From Polynucleobacter sp. JS-Polo-80-F4 (lineage in GTDB: Bacteria; Pseudomonadota; Gammaproteobacteria; Burkholderiales; Burkholderiaceae): 64,000 nucleotides of DNA. Made by a program: the position numbers and the translations under genes. This document shows, piece by piece, positions 10,987-20,087 of the stretch (position 1 is the stretch's first letter; every line of letters begins with the position of its first letter). Below the pieces are notes generated by a model. It was not told the origin of the DNA and did not search any database. It saw only the letters and a program-made list of their open reading frames with translations. The stretch is taken from contig NZ_JACVPI010000001.1 of NCBI RefSeq assembly GCF_018881965.1, positions 192,018-256,017 of the forward strand, in the 5' to 3' direction.

Positions 10987-11919
10987 CTATAGAACAAAGA
11001 ACTGGCCTACCTCTAGACTTAACTCTTTTGCCAATTCAGCACCAGTAACCTTACCCGCCGCTCCTTTAGCCTTGAGGACTTCGATCTGTCCGCCATGGCA
11101 GGCAACAAAGAATGAATCAAGCGTTATCTGAGTGACTTCGCCAGGCTTGCCTTTGACAGCGCCAAATGTTGCGACAACATGCTTATGGCAATCATAAATC
11201 TGCACTTTTTGTTCGCCAAACTTTGTCCAGGCACCCGGCGCTGGATTGCATGCACGAATCAAGTTATAAATTTGGCTGATGTGAGTTGCCCAATGAATCT
11301 GTGCCACATTGGTATCAAACCAACCTTCATAATTAGCCTGGGATTCATCTTGAACAACTTCTTGATGCTTACCGGCAACTACTAAGTCAGCTGCTTCAAG
11401 GAGAGCTTTAACGCCAACCGGGAATAAGTGATCGAAGTAGATCTTGCCTAAGGTGTCATTAGGTCCTATGGCTACTTCTTTTTGCAAAATCACTTCGCCT
11501 TCATCTAAACCATCAGATGGACGGAAGATGGTTAAACCAGTCTTCTCCTCACCTAATGCGATCGCCCAATTAATAGCGCTCGGGCCACGATACTTTGGAA
11601 GGAGCGATGGGTGATATTGAATGGTTCCGTGTTTAGGAATCTTACAGAGCTCTTGTGGCACGAACTGAAGCACATAAGCCATTACGCAAATATCTGCATT
11701 GGCATCAATCATTGCTTGAGCAGCTTCAGGGCCCTTCAAAGAAGAAAACTGCAAGGGAGTTAAGCCCCTTGCCAGTGCAGCCTCTTTTAAGACTTCGGGT
11801 TTGCTTGATTTAGGATTGTCAGGTGGGCAGAAAACAGCGACCACTTCATCGCCGCGATCTAAAAAAGCATCTAAAGCTGCTTTACCAAAATCCGCACTCC
11901 CAATTAAAGCAACCCGCAT
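10987..11919 (-). CDS. Formyltransferase / 10-formyl-THF hydrolase-like protein
   Basis: The 310-residue protein has the formyltransferase fold of methionyl-tRNA formyltransferase and, more closely by eye, the N-terminal hydrolase domain of animal 10-formyl-THF dehydrogenase (ALDH1L1). HPSLLPKYRGPSAINW contains H103, and DGLDEGEVILQKE contains D139; these have the same 36-residue spacing as the catalytic H106/D142 pair of that domain. The C-terminal part keeps the family's ANYEGWFD and PGAWT segments. Its start is 1 bp after the stop of a formyl-CoA:oxalate CoA-transferase gene, so it probably acts on formyl groups produced from oxalate: formyl-CoA, formyl-THF or formate. The exact reaction is inference. 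It is not the general Fmt, which normally pairs with def. Confidence 0.8.
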   Translation of the reverse strand: MRVALIGSADFGKAALDAFLDRGDEVVAVFCPPDNPKSSKPEVLKEAALARGLTPLQFSSLKGPEAAQAMIDANADICVMAYVLQFVPQELCKIPKHGTIQYHPSLLPKYRGPSAINWAIALGEEKTGLTIFRPSDGLDEGEVILQKEVAIGPNDTLGKIYFDHLFPVGVKALLEAADLVVAGKHQEVVQDESQANYEGWFDTNVAQIHWATHISQIYNLIRACNPAPGAWTKFGEQKVQIYDCHKHVVATFGAVKGKPGEVTQITLDSFFVACHGGQIEVLKAKGAAGKVTGAELAKELSLEVGQFFVL

Positions 11920-11920
11920 C

Positions 11921-13168
11921 TTAGATCACCTTATCGTGACGTAATGCAATTAGCTCATCAGTTGAGTAGCCCAACTCGCTAAGGATCTCGTCAGTATGTT
12001 CACCTAACAATGGTGATCGAGTCACATCTGTTGGGCTATCAGACATCTTGATTGGGTTACCAACAGTGAGGTACTTTCCACGAATTGGGTGATCCACTTC
12101 AACCACGGTACCTGTAGCGCGCAGTGCGGGCTCTTCAGCAATTTCTTTCATGGACAAAATTGGGCCGCATGGAACGTCGTATTTATTCAATATATCCATC
12201 ACCTCAAACTTTGTCTTGGTCATGGTCCATTTTTCGATCTCACCGAAAATTTCCATCAAGTGCGGTAAGCGTGCCATTGGTGATGCAAAACGCACATCGG
12301 TAATCCAATCTTCATGGCCAATGACTTTGCAAATCGCCTCCCAAACTGGAGCCTGTACCACCACATATATATATGAGTTAGGGTCTGTCTCCCAACCTTT
12401 ACATTTCACAATCCAACCAGGCTGACCACCACCAGAGGCATTACCGGCACGAGGTACGGAGTCCCCAAACTCGCCGTTCGGGAACTGTGGGTACTCTTGC
12501 ATCAAGCCATTACGCTCCAAGCGTTGTTGATCGCGTAACTTCACGCGGCACAAGTTCAAAACAGCGTCTTGCATTGCTGCCAATACCTTCTGACCACGGC
12601 CAGAGTGAGTACGTTGGTAGAGCGCTGTGACGATACCTAAAGCCAAATGCAAACCTGTTCCACTGTCGCCGATTTGAGCGCCAGTCACCATTGGAGGACC
12701 ATTATCAAAACCAGTTGTAGAAGCGGATCCGCCAGCACATTGCGCTACGTTCTCATACACTTTGCAATCTTCGTATGGACCAGGACCGAAGCCTTTTACA
12801 GAAGCCATGATCATCATTGGATTGAGTTCTTGAATACGTTCCCAGGAAAATCCCATGCGATCGAGCGCGCCTGGTGCAAAGTTTTCCACCAATACGTCAC
12901 ACTCTTTAATGAGACGCTCCAGAATTTCTTTACCCTTCTGGGTTTTGGTGTTCACCGTAATAGAACGCTTGTTATGGTTCAACATTGTGAAATACAAGCT
13001 ATCTGCATCAGGAATATCACGCAATTGACCGCGGGTGGCATCGCCCTCACCTGATTTTTCTACCTTGATGACGTCTGCGCCAAACCAAGCTAACAACTGC
13101 GTACAAGTCGGCCCAGATTGAACGTGCGTAAAGTCGAGGATTTTGACCCCTTCTAGTGCTTTTGCCAT
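11921..13168 (-). CDS. frc: Formyl-CoA:oxalate CoA-transferase, copy B (CaiB/BaiF family III)
   Basis: The 415-residue family III CoA-transferase carries the Frc N-terminal signature ([17 protein letters not shown]), the catalytic aspartate at D168 in [14 protein letters not shown], and [14 protein letters not shown], found in Oxalobacter Frc. It moves CoA from formyl-CoA to oxalate, feeding oxalyl-CoA decarboxylase. Compared with copy A, the mobile glycine loop reads SGGGQ rather than GGGGQ (Ser at 245), which may alter acceptor choice. It is immediately followed by the formyltransferase-like gene. Confidence 0.9.
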   Translation of the reverse strand: MAKALEGVKILDFTHVQSGPTCTQLLAWFGADVIKVEKSGEGDATRGQLRDIPDADSLYFTMLNHNKRSITVNTKTQKGKEILERLIKECDVLVENFAPGALDRMGFSWERIQELNPMMIMASVKGFGPGPYEDCKVYENVAQCAGGSASTTGFDNGPPMVTGAQIGDSGTGLHLALGIVTALYQRTHSGRGQKVLAAMQDAVLNLCRVKLRDQQRLERNGLMQEYPQFPNGEFGDSVPRAGNASGGGQPGWIVKCKGWETDPNSYIYVVVQAPVWEAICKVIGHEDWITDVRFASPMARLPHLMEIFGEIEKWTMTKTKFEVMDILNKYDVPCGPILSMKEIAEEPALRATGTVVEVDHPIRGKYLTVGNPIKMSDSPTDVTRSPLLGEHTDEILSELGYSTDELIALRHDKVI

Positions 13169-13195
13169 GATTTAAGTCCTAATAAGAATGAAATT

Positions 13196-13209
13196 TTGAA
13201 TTAAGGCAA
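13196..13209. promoter_or_regulatory. Weak FNR-like half-matched site upstream of frc copy B
   Basis: TTGA-ATTAAG-GCAA differs from TTGA-N6-TCAA by one base and lies about 30-40 bp upstream of the frc copy B ATG. It is listed because a perfect site stands upstream of oxc. AT-rich intergenic DNA can produce such matches by chance. Confidence 0.2.
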
Positions 13210-13274
13210 TTTTACCAGTGGGAAATAGGGAAAATTCAGGCCTGCCCGTTTTTTGGGCATGAATTCCATCTAAA

Positions 13275-13285
13275 CCTGTAATTAC
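13275..13285. promoter_or_regulatory. CCTGTAATTAC motif upstream of frc copy B
   Basis: An 11-bp motif with palindromic core GTAATTAC, preceded by TAAA. The same 11 bp recurs at 17007-17017 upstream of oxc. Both copies are in intergenic DNA upstream of an oxalate catabolism operon, so a shared regulator is plausible. No consensus of a known regulator is assigned. Confidence 0.4.
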
Positions 13286-13307
13286 TCTTGTTAAGGCCTA
13301 TATGAGT

Positions 13308-13736
13308 CTATATCTGGGGGTTTTCAAGATCAGAGAGGCGTTTTTTAAGAGCTCTTTCCTCGGCAAAACGCTCGCTTTCATCTCGAATGATGGCAACTAC
13401 CCCGTTGGCCTTCCCGGCAGCATCAAAAAGCATTCCAACACTAAAGGCAATCGATAAAGTGCTGCCATCCTTATGCTTAGCTGGCACTTTCAATAAGGAG
13501 GCACCGTAACGGGTTGTGCCAGTCTCCATTGAATGGCTATAGCCTTCGTTGTGTCTCTGGCGTTGACGTTCAGGAACAATAAGGTCCAAAGTATTTCCTA
13601 AGGCCTCTTCTTCGGAATATCCAAAGATGCGAGTAGCAGCTGGATTCCAGAGCACAATCTTTTCATGAGCATCAGCAACAATAATCGCATCGCCTACGCA
13701 CTCTACTAGCTGGTGTAAATCAACATTGGTATTCAT
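13308..13736 (-). CDS. Stand-alone PAS domain protein
   Basis: A 142-residue protein that is almost entirely one PAS/PAC domain: IIVADAHEKIVLWNPAATRIFGYS near the N-terminus, the PxR(Q)R segment, and the PAC-like DGSTLSIAFSVG and GVVAIIRDESER segments, ending in a short helix. There is no kinase, cyclase, DNA-binding or membrane segment, so its output must go through a partner protein. It lies between the two frc genes of the oxalate region, separated from the upstream operon by a terminator, which suggests a sensory role for oxalate or redox state but does not prove it. Confidence 0.85.
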   Translation of the reverse strand: MNTNVDLHQLVECVGDAIIVADAHEKIVLWNPAATRIFGYSEEEALGNTLDLIVPERQRQRHNEGYSHSMETGTTRYGASLLKVPAKHKDGSTLSIAFSVGMLFDAAGKANGVVAIIRDESERFAEERALKKRLSDLENPQI

Positions 13737-13763
13737 ATCATCAGTCTATAGAGTTTTGAAGAA

Positions 13764-13792
13764 ATAAAAAAGGCGCTCACTAAGAGCGCCTT
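13764..13792 (-). terminator. Rho-independent terminator of the oxc-frc operon
   Basis: On the minus strand AAGGCGCTC and GAGCGCCTT form a perfect 9-bp stem around a 5-base loop, followed by a run of Ts. It lies 27 bp beyond the stop of frc copy A and upstream of the PAS gene, so it closes the oxc-frc transcript. Confidence 0.88.
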
Positions 13793-13818
13793 CAAATTAA
13801 TGCCAGTGTTACTTGTTA

Positions 13819-15069
13819 TTAAACTGCTTTAGCTGTGTGCAACTTAGCGATGTCATCAGCGCTATAGCCAAGGTCAGCCAATACTTCGTCAGTGTGCTCA
13901 CCCAATACTGGTGATGGACCAACTTCGATTTCCAAATCAGAGAACTTGATTGGGCTACCGATAGTCAAATACTTACCACGTACTTTGTGGTCGACTTCAA
14001 CGATAGAACCGCTCTTACGCAAGTCTGGTGAAGCAGCCAATTCTTTCATGGAGAGAACTGGAGCACATGGAATATCGAACTTGCGGAGGATGTCCACAGC
14101 TTCGTACTTAGTCTTGTCTTTGAGCCAGTCTTCGATAGTTGCGAAGATGTCAAAAATCTTGTCTTGACGAGCTTCAGCAGTCATGTACGCTGGATCAGTT
14201 GCCCACTCTGGTTTGCCCAAAGCTTTAGTAATTGGCTCCCAAGCGTGACCTTGAATAGTGAAGTAGATGTATGCGTTTGGATCTGTTTCCCAACCCTTAC
14301 ACTTCAATACCCAACCTGGCTGACCGCCACCACCAGCGTTACCGCCACGTGGAACTACATCAGTGAATGAACCGTGTGGGTACTGTGGGTACTCTTCCAA
14401 GTAACCAATTTTGTCCAAACGTTGTTGATCGCGCAATTTCACACGGCACAAGTTCAATACAGCGTCTTGCATTGAGCAAGATACTTTTTGACCTTTGCCA
14501 GTTTTTTGACGCTGCATCAAAGCAGTCAAAATACCAATTGCCAAATGCATACCAGTATTGGAGTCGCCCAAAGCAGCAGCAGAAACTGTAGGAGGACCAT
14601 CCCAGAAACCAGTTGTGGAAGCAGCACCACCAGCACACTGAGCAACGTTCTCATACACTTTTAAGTCTTCGTATGAGTGGCCATCGCTAAAACCTTTAAC
14701 AGAAGCCATGATCATTTTTGGGTTCAATTCTTGAATACGCTTCCAAGAGAATCCCATGCGATCTAAAGCGCCTGGACCAAAGTTCTCAACCATAACGTCA
14801 GAAGTTTTGATCATCTTCTCTAAAACTTCTTTACCTTCTTGAGTCTTAGTATCCAAAGTCAAAGAACGCTTGTTACCGTTCAACATAGTGAAGTACAGAG
14901 CATCTGCACCTGGAATATCGCGCAATTGGCTACGAGTTACGTCACCAGAACCTGGACGCTCAACTTTGATTACGTCAGCGCCATACCAAGCCAACAACTG
15001 AGTACATGCAGGACCTGCTTGTACGTGTGTGAAGTCAATAATGCGAATACCGTCTAATGGTTTAGTCAT
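13819..15069 (-). CDS. frc: Formyl-CoA:oxalate CoA-transferase, copy A
   Basis: The 416-residue Frc has the catalytic aspartate at D169, the position known for Oxalobacter formigenes Frc, and a full glycine loop GGGGQ at 246-250. The segments [24 protein letters not shown] and [15 protein letters not shown] are characteristic. It lies 49 bp downstream of oxc on the same strand and ends at a strong terminator, so oxc-frc forms one operon: Frc makes oxalyl-CoA, Oxc decarboxylates it. Its strong sequence conservation and leading place suggest it is the main transferase, with copy B more specialised. Confidence 0.96.
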   Translation of the reverse strand: MTKPLDGIRIIDFTHVQAGPACTQLLAWYGADVIKVERPGSGDVTRSQLRDIPGADALYFTMLNGNKRSLTLDTKTQEGKEVLEKMIKTSDVMVENFGPGALDRMGFSWKRIQELNPKMIMASVKGFSDGHSYEDLKVYENVAQCAGGAASTTGFWDGPPTVSAAALGDSNTGMHLAIGILTALMQRQKTGKGQKVSCSMQDAVLNLCRVKLRDQQRLDKIGYLEEYPQYPHGSFTDVVPRGGNAGGGGQPGWVLKCKGWETDPNAYIYFTIQGHAWEPITKALGKPEWATDPAYMTAEARQDKIFDIFATIEDWLKDKTKYEAVDILRKFDIPCAPVLSMKELAASPDLRKSGSIVEVDHKVRGKYLTIGSPIKFSDLEIEVGPSPVLGEHTDEVLADLGYSADDIAKLHTAKAV

Positions 15070-15118
15070 GTGTGTTTCTCCTTAAGTCTTTCTTGTTTGC
15101 TTCTAAATTTGTCTTGAA

Positions 15119-16828
15119 TTACTTCTTAGCAGCTGCTGTAGATGGGTTTAAGTTCGTTAAACGTCCACTCTCAGTACCTGCTGTTTCATCAATAACAGCA
15201 TTGATGAGGGCTGGTTTACCGGCAGCAATCGCTTCTGTTAACGCTGCTTCTAATTCTGCTGGAGTAGTTACGTAGTAACCAACACCACCAAACGCTTCAA
15301 TCATTTTGTCGTAACGAGCATCTTTAACGAATACTGTTGGAGCAACATCAGCACCGCCAGTTGGATTTACGTCAGTACCGCGATACACACCGTTGTTATT
15401 GAAAATAACAGTTGTGATTGGCAAGTTATAACGGCAAACTGTTTCCAATTCCATACCGCTAAAACCAAATGCGCTATCGCCTTCTACGGCAACTGTTGGC
15501 AAGCCACTAGTTACGGAAGCACCAATCGCATAACCCATGCCGATACCCATAATGCCCCAAGTACCAGAGTCAAAACGCTTACGTGGCTTATACATATCCA
15601 CAATTGCGCGGCAATAGTCGAGTGTGTTTGCGCCTTCGTTAACCAAGTTCACATCTGGGTTCTTCTTGATCACATCACGAATCACACGCAACGCGCCATG
15701 GAAGTTCATTGGGTTTGCTTCTTTAGCCAATGTCTCTGCCATCTTGGCTAAGTTCTTATCCTTCTTCTCGGTGATCGCAGCAATCCACTCAGCACTTGGC
15801 TTAGGAACAGCAGAGATACCCTTCAAGAGTTCACCAACGCATGAACCAATATCACCAATCAATGGAGCAGCGATTTGTACGTTGCTATCCACTTCGTTTG
15901 CTTGAATATCGATTTGGATAAATTTCTTAGGCTCTTTGCCCCAAGTTTTACCTTTACCGTGCGCCAACAACCAGTTCAAACGCGCACCAACCAATAACAC
16001 TGCATCAGCTTCAGCCAATACAAATGAGCGCGCTGCAGAAGCAGACTGCGGGTGATTGTCTGGCAACAAACCTTTAGCCATAGACATGGGCAAGTAAGGG
16101 ATGCCTGATTTTTCAACCAAATCACGAATCTCTTTATCAGCTTGAGCATAAGCAGCGCCTTTGCCCAAGAGAATCAATGGACGCTTAGCACCCTTCAACA
16201 CATCTAAAGCACGAGCAACTGCATCCGCTGCTGGGATTTGACGTGGAACTGGATCGATTACTTTGAAGATGGATTTCTTAGCTTCGTCAGCAGGCATAGT
16301 TTGCGCAAGCAACTGAGCTGGCAAGTCCAAATACACGCCGCCTGGACGACCAGAAACTGCTGCACGGATTGCGCGAGCAAAACCAATGCCGATATCTTCA
16401 ATGTGATTAATACGATAAGCTGCTTTGCAATATGGCTTAGCAGCGTTGAGCTGGTCCATCTCTTCGTAGTCACCCTGTTGCAAGTCAACGATTTCACGCT
16501 CACTTGAACCGGAGATCAAAATCATTGGGAAGCAGTTCACAGTAGCGTTTGCTAATGCTGTTAAACCGTTCAAGAAGCCCGGAGCAGAAACTGTCATGCA
16601 GATACCTGGCTTTTGCGTCATGTAACCAGCAATAGCGGCAGCATTACCTGCGTGTTGTTCGTGACGGAAGCCGATAAAACGCAAACCTTCTGCTTGCGCT
16701 AAACGACATAAGTCAGTAATTGGAATACCAACGAGACCGAAAATCGTATCGAGATCGTTTGCTTTCAAAGCGTCAATGACGAGATGAAAGCCATCGGTTA
16801 ATTGTGTGTTTTGATTATCTGTTGTCAT
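15119..16828 (-). CDS. oxc: Oxalyl-CoA decarboxylase
   Basis: Thiamine diphosphate enzyme converting oxalyl-CoA to formyl-CoA and CO2. In the 569 residues, the N-terminal pyrimidine domain carries the catalytic glutamate E57 ([11 protein letters not shown]), and the C-terminal ThDP motif starts at GDS (D451) and ends at NNNG, with [16 protein letters not shown] before it. The acetolactate synthase fold is shared, but [10 protein letters not shown] and the pairing with frc mark it as Oxc. First gene of the oxc-frc operon, downstream of a Crp/Fnr regulator gene. Confidence 0.97.
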   Translation of the reverse strand: MTTDNQNTQLTDGFHLVIDALKANDLDTIFGLVGIPITDLCRLAQAEGLRFIGFRHEQHAGNAAAIAGYMTQKPGICMTVSAPGFLNGLTALANATVNCFPMILISGSSEREIVDLQQGDYEEMDQLNAAKPYCKAAYRINHIEDIGIGFARAIRAAVSGRPGGVYLDLPAQLLAQTMPADEAKKSIFKVIDPVPRQIPAADAVARALDVLKGAKRPLILLGKGAAYAQADKEIRDLVEKSGIPYLPMSMAKGLLPDNHPQSASAARSFVLAEADAVLLVGARLNWLLAHGKGKTWGKEPKKFIQIDIQANEVDSNVQIAAPLIGDIGSCVGELLKGISAVPKPSAEWIAAITEKKDKNLAKMAETLAKEANPMNFHGALRVIRDVIKKNPDVNLVNEGANTLDYCRAIVDMYKPRKRFDSGTWGIMGIGMGYAIGASVTSGLPTVAVEGDSAFGFSGMELETVCRYNLPITTVIFNNNGVYRGTDVNPTGGADVAPTVFVKDARYDKMIEAFGGVGYYVTTPAELEAALTEAIAAGKPALINAVIDETAGTESGRLTNLNPSTAAAKK

Positions 16829-16978
16829 AGAAATTTATATAAAAATTGCGGGTCGGCTCTGGTAGAGCTAATGCAATTTAGCTTTCGCTAACGTCTCCAA
16901 TGTAGTTATAAATCGCATAACGGGTTTTGTATCCCGCTTAGGCTGATCTGAATATTAGGCTTGGGGAGGGGGTTCATC

Positions 16979-16994
16979 ATTGACTTCGGTCAAT
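16979..16994. promoter_or_regulatory. FNR/CRP-type palindrome upstream of oxc
   Basis: ATTGAC-TTCG-GTCAAT is a perfect inverted repeat and contains TTGA-N6-TCAA, the consensus recognised by FNR/ANR/FixK regulators. It is about 150-165 bp upstream of the oxc start and just downstream of a Crp/Fnr-family gene. A C(UUCG)G loop would also make a stable RNA hairpin, so an RNA role is the alternative. Confidence 0.5.
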
Positions 16995-17006
16995 TTCCCC
17001 CTAAAT

Positions 17007-17017
17007 CCTGTAATTAC
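17007..17017. promoter_or_regulatory. CCTGTAATTAC motif upstream of oxc
   Basis: Second copy of the 11-bp motif found upstream of frc copy B, with the same TAAA(T) flank on its 5' side. It lies between the Crp/Fnr gene stop and the FNR-type palindrome. Confidence 0.4.
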
Positions 17018-17032
17018 GGGCGGTTTTGGCCC

Positions 17033-17650
17033 CTAAACAAAGAGCTCTTTATGCTTCGTTTTGAGGCGACTTAAAGTCTCTGGGGAGAGGTTCAAGTAGG
17101 CTGCCAACTCTTTTTTAGGAAGCAGCTCAAACAAATCCTCATATTTACGCAAGAAACGCTCTACCCGGCCCGGGGCATCCAACATATGCAGAGTAATAGT
17201 GTGCGCCATGATTTCGCTCATCAGGCGCATCACCTCAAATTCAAAGCTCTCTTTAAGGGGCTTGTGCTCCTCAAGGAATTCAGCCCACTTCTTCAGAGGC
17301 ATGCGAGCCACGCGAGCCTTAGTGACGCAGGCAATACTGTATGGGGCTGCCGTTTTCAGGCGCCAAGCGGCATAGCTAGTTTCAATATCTTTTTCAATGG
17401 CAAACCGCAAAATCATCTCTTTTGCATCTGCACTGGAAACAATCCGCTTGAGGATGCCATCTAGAACAAAGTACTGCTCCATCTGATGGTCCCCCTGGTG
17501 AAGCAATATTTCAGATTTCTTTAGATCGGAAATCTCTAAATGGCGCTCTAAATCAGCCATTGCAGCTGGATCCAAGCTTTTTAAGACCGAGTTTTGACTC
17601 AACTGCAGGCGAATCAGGTTTTTTTCGGGGTGCTTATCTAATGCGGTCAT
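17033..17650 (-). CDS. Crp/Fnr-family transcriptional regulator
   Basis: A 205-residue protein with an N-terminal cyclic-nucleotide-binding type beta-roll (ILLHQGDHQMEQYFVLDG, about 45-70), a long dimerisation helix and a C-terminal winged helix-turn-helix (LPKKELAAYLNLSPETLSRLKT). There is no FNR-like N-terminal cysteine cluster. It is transcribed toward oxc, with 204 bp between, and a TTGA-N6-TCAA palindrome lies in that gap, so it is the natural candidate regulator of oxalate use. The ligand is unknown. Confidence 0.88.
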   Translation of the reverse strand: MTALDKHPEKNLIRLQLSQNSVLKSLDPAAMADLERHLEISDLKKSEILLHQGDHQMEQYFVLDGILKRIVSSADAKEMILRFAIEKDIETSYAAWRLKTAAPYSIACVTKARVARMPLKKWAEFLEEHKPLKESFEFEVMRLMSEIMAHTITLHMLDAPGRVERFLRKYEDLFELLPKKELAAYLNLSPETLSRLKTKHKELFV

Positions 17651-17749
17651 AAATCCTTGTTCCTAGACCGTCTATTGTAGGCTTTTTTACCCTTCAAAGC
17701 CCTTATCCCCTGCTTAGAGTGGTGCGAATCCGCTAGAATGGAGGGGTCG

Positions 17750-17942
17750 TGGTGCTTTATTGCAGTGCAATAAAGTTAAACGGGAAACACTAAACGTGTG
17801 CTGCCCCCGCAACGGTAGGTAAATGCGTCCTTTTTAGCTTTTCTGGGACGTCAGGAATCTGACAAAGCCACTGTGCGCGTCAATCGCATGGGAAGGCCAG
17901 ATTCTGATATTTACTAGCCCGGATACCGGCCAAGACAGGTGG
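17750..17942 (+). ncRNA. Cobalamin (B12) riboswitch
   Basis: The conserved elements occur in order: GGTGCTTTAT-type paired start, TGCCCCCGCAACGGTA, GCCACTG at 17867-17873, GGGAAGGC at 17890-17897, and the B12 box AGCCCGGATACCGGCC at 17916-17931. It precedes btuB in the 442-bp gap between the Crp-like gene and btuB. The downstream hairpin at 18047-18066 may be part of the expression platform. It should lower BtuB synthesis when cobalamin is plentiful. Confidence 0.96.
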
Positions 17943-18046
17943 AATTTTGCGGACGGGGACCTTCGCGCGCCGATGAATGCGTTCGATCCTACGATCTGAT
18001 GCCACATTGACGCCTGAACTCCTGCACGGGAAATTCTGTTCGACCC

Positions 18047-18066
18047 AGCTAACGGGGAAGTTAGCT
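18047..18066 (+). promoter_or_regulatory. Hairpin in the btuB leader (putative expression platform)
   Basis: AGCTAAC and GTTAGCT form a 7-bp stem around GGGGAA, 26 bp upstream of the btuB ATG. There is no T-run, so if it belongs to the riboswitch it more likely controls translation or pairs alternatively with the aptamer than terminates transcription. Confidence 0.45.
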
Positions 18067-18092
18067 AGGCAATCGATAGCAGAAAGTGAATC

Positions 18093-20060
18093 ATGAAGCA
18101 GCAGTCCAGCAAGACAAAGGTCGCCTTTATATTGGGCACCCTCATCAGCATGAATGTCGTTGCACAAAACAACGCACCATTTGTTTTGGCAAGCACAAAC
18201 AATTCCGTTAATCCCATCATCGTCACCGCAACGCGAACACCAACCAAAGCCAGTGATGTATTGGCTGACAATGTTTATATCGGACCAGAAGAAATTGAAC
18301 AGGCCGGACAGACTAGCTTAGTTGAATTACTTCAACGCCAAAAAGGTGTCACGATTTCTAGTTATGGGACGGGGGGCTCCAATGCTAGTGTTTTCTTAAG
18401 AGGCACTACTAACAATCAGACGCTCGTATTAGTCGATGGAGTTCGCATTGATGATGCTATTAATGGTGGCACTAACTGGTCGGTGATTCCCCTCACTATC
18501 ATCGACCATATTGAAATCGTATTCGGACCCCAAAGCAGTCTCTATGGATCGGATGCCATCGGCGGTGTAGTACAAATCTTTACTAAAAAAGGAGATGGTC
18601 CTGCCAAGGTAGGCGCCTCTTTTGGATATGGCAGCTACGGCACCAGCATTAGTGAAGTCAGCATTAACGGATCTACGCAAGGCGATCAAAAAATTCGTTA
18701 CTCGCTCGCAGCCAGTCAAACTCTTTCTATGGGCTTTAATACCGTTGCCCCAAACAATAAGGACGGTCTGACTGCTTCAGGCAGAACGGGTTACGTGCAA
18801 GACAGTATTACAGGCAAGCTTTCACAAGAATGGAGCAAAGGACAAGAGCTTGGATTGCAATTTCTTAATAGCCGCCTCAATAATCAGCTGCCGCAGTACG
18901 ACCCACAAGAGTTTTTATATCAACAAATCCAAAATCAAGTTTCTCAATTAGGAACTTATTCTCTGTACTCTAAAAATCAGGTGATGGAAAACTGGCGCAG
19001 CCTTTTGCAAGTCTCGGCGCAAACAGGAACGGCATTAACACATGCTCCGAACACTCCAGATAACCCTGCATATGACAGCACTCTGAATCAAAGACAAAAT
19101 ACCTACACTTGGCAAAATGATTTCGCCATTGGTTCCGATATTTTGCAAGTATTGGCAGAACGTAAAACCCAAAAGGTATCGAGCTATCAGCTTGACTACA
19201 ACAACGGTGACTTCAATAACCCGACGGCGCCCTATCCATTTCTAGGCTTTAGTCAAACCCGTAACACCAATTCAGGTGCGATTGCCTATCAACTCAAAAG
19301 AGAGGCGCACATAGCCAACTTCTCATTGCGCAATGACAGCATCACTGGATACGGACCACAAACTACAGGCGCAGCGGCTTATGGTTATTTCTTTACCAAA
19401 GAGTGGCGCGCAAATATTAACTACGGTACCGGCTTTAGAGCGCCCACATTTAATGACCTCTACTACCCTGGATATGGGAATACAGCGATTCTTCCTGAGA
19501 AAAGCAAGAACACAGAGGCGGGACTGCATTTTGAAAAACCAGGTCTCGATGGACATGTCGTGGTCTTTAGTAACTCTATCTCAAACTTGATTCAAGTAAG
19601 CAATTCAGATACTTGCCCAGTAGGGACTGGTATTTTTGGCTGCGCATCCAATGTTGCCAGCGCCAAAATTACCGGGGGTACTTTAAGCGGGTCTACTCAA
19701 ATTGCTTCGCTCAACCTAAAGGGCTCTTTCACACAGCAAAACCCAGTAAATGAAAGCAGCAATAGCACCCTGATTAAACAAGCCAAGCAGTATGGCAATT
19801 TAGCCGCTGAATACCTTTACCTTAAGTTAACTGGCGGTGTTGGTGCGACTTTTTCCGGGCGAAGAGATGATTTTCAGGGTGCGAACACCGGTATGGGCGG
19901 CTACACCATCTTTAATCTCTATGCTAATTACGATTTAGAAAAAGACCTTAGCGTATTTGCACGCTGGAATAATGCCTTAAATAAGACCTACCAATTAAGC
20001 TATGGCTATAACACCCCGGGCTCAAACCTATTTGTAGGCCTACGTTACGCCATGAAATAA
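18093..20060 (+). CDS. btuB: TonB-dependent vitamin B12 receptor
   Basis: The 655-residue outer-membrane receptor begins with a signal peptide (about 1-25), then a TonB box-like stretch (NPIIVTATRTPTKA), a plug domain with VDGVRIDD and IEIVFGPQSSLYGSDAIGGVVQIFTKKG-type segments, and a 22-strand barrel. The gene sits behind a cobalamin riboswitch, which fixes the likely ligand as cobalamin or a precursor. No BtuCDF or cobalamin synthesis gene is in the window. The C-terminus (RYAMK) lacks a final aromatic residue. Confidence 0.92.
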   Translation: MKQQSSKTKVAFILGTLISMNVVAQNNAPFVLASTNNSVNPIIVTATRTPTKASDVLADNVYIGPEEIEQAGQTSLVELLQRQKGVTISSYGTGGSNASVFLRGTTNNQTLVLVDGVRIDDAINGGTNWSVIPLTIIDHIEIVFGPQSSLYGSDAIGGVVQIFTKKGDGPAKVGASFGYGSYGTSISEVSINGSTQGDQKIRYSLAASQTLSMGFNTVAPNNKDGLTASGRTGYVQDSITGKLSQEWSKGQELGLQFLNSRLNNQLPQYDPQEFLYQQIQNQVSQLGTYSLYSKNQVMENWRSLLQVSAQTGTALTHAPNTPDNPAYDSTLNQRQNTYTWQNDFAIGSDILQVLAERKTQKVSSYQLDYNNGDFNNPTAPYPFLGFSQTRNTNSGAIAYQLKREAHIANFSLRNDSITGYGPQTTGAAAYGYFFTKEWRANINYGTGFRAPTFNDLYYPGYGNTAILPEKSKNTEAGLHFEKPGLDGHVVVFSNSISNLIQVSNSDTCPVGTGIFGCASNVASAKITGGTLSGSTQIASLNLKGSFTQQNPVNESSNSTLIKQAKQYGNLAAEYLYLKLTGGVGATFSGRRDDFQGANTGMGGYTIFNLYANYDLEKDLSVFARWNNALNKTYQLSYGYNTPGSNLFVGLRYAMK

Positions 20061-20087
20061 GCTCTTTTTTCGGACTACAATGCCAGT

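Noticed and set aside
18429..18719. Minus-strand frame within btuB
   Set aside because: Antisense shadow of the receptor plug domain; no ribosome binding site or domain.
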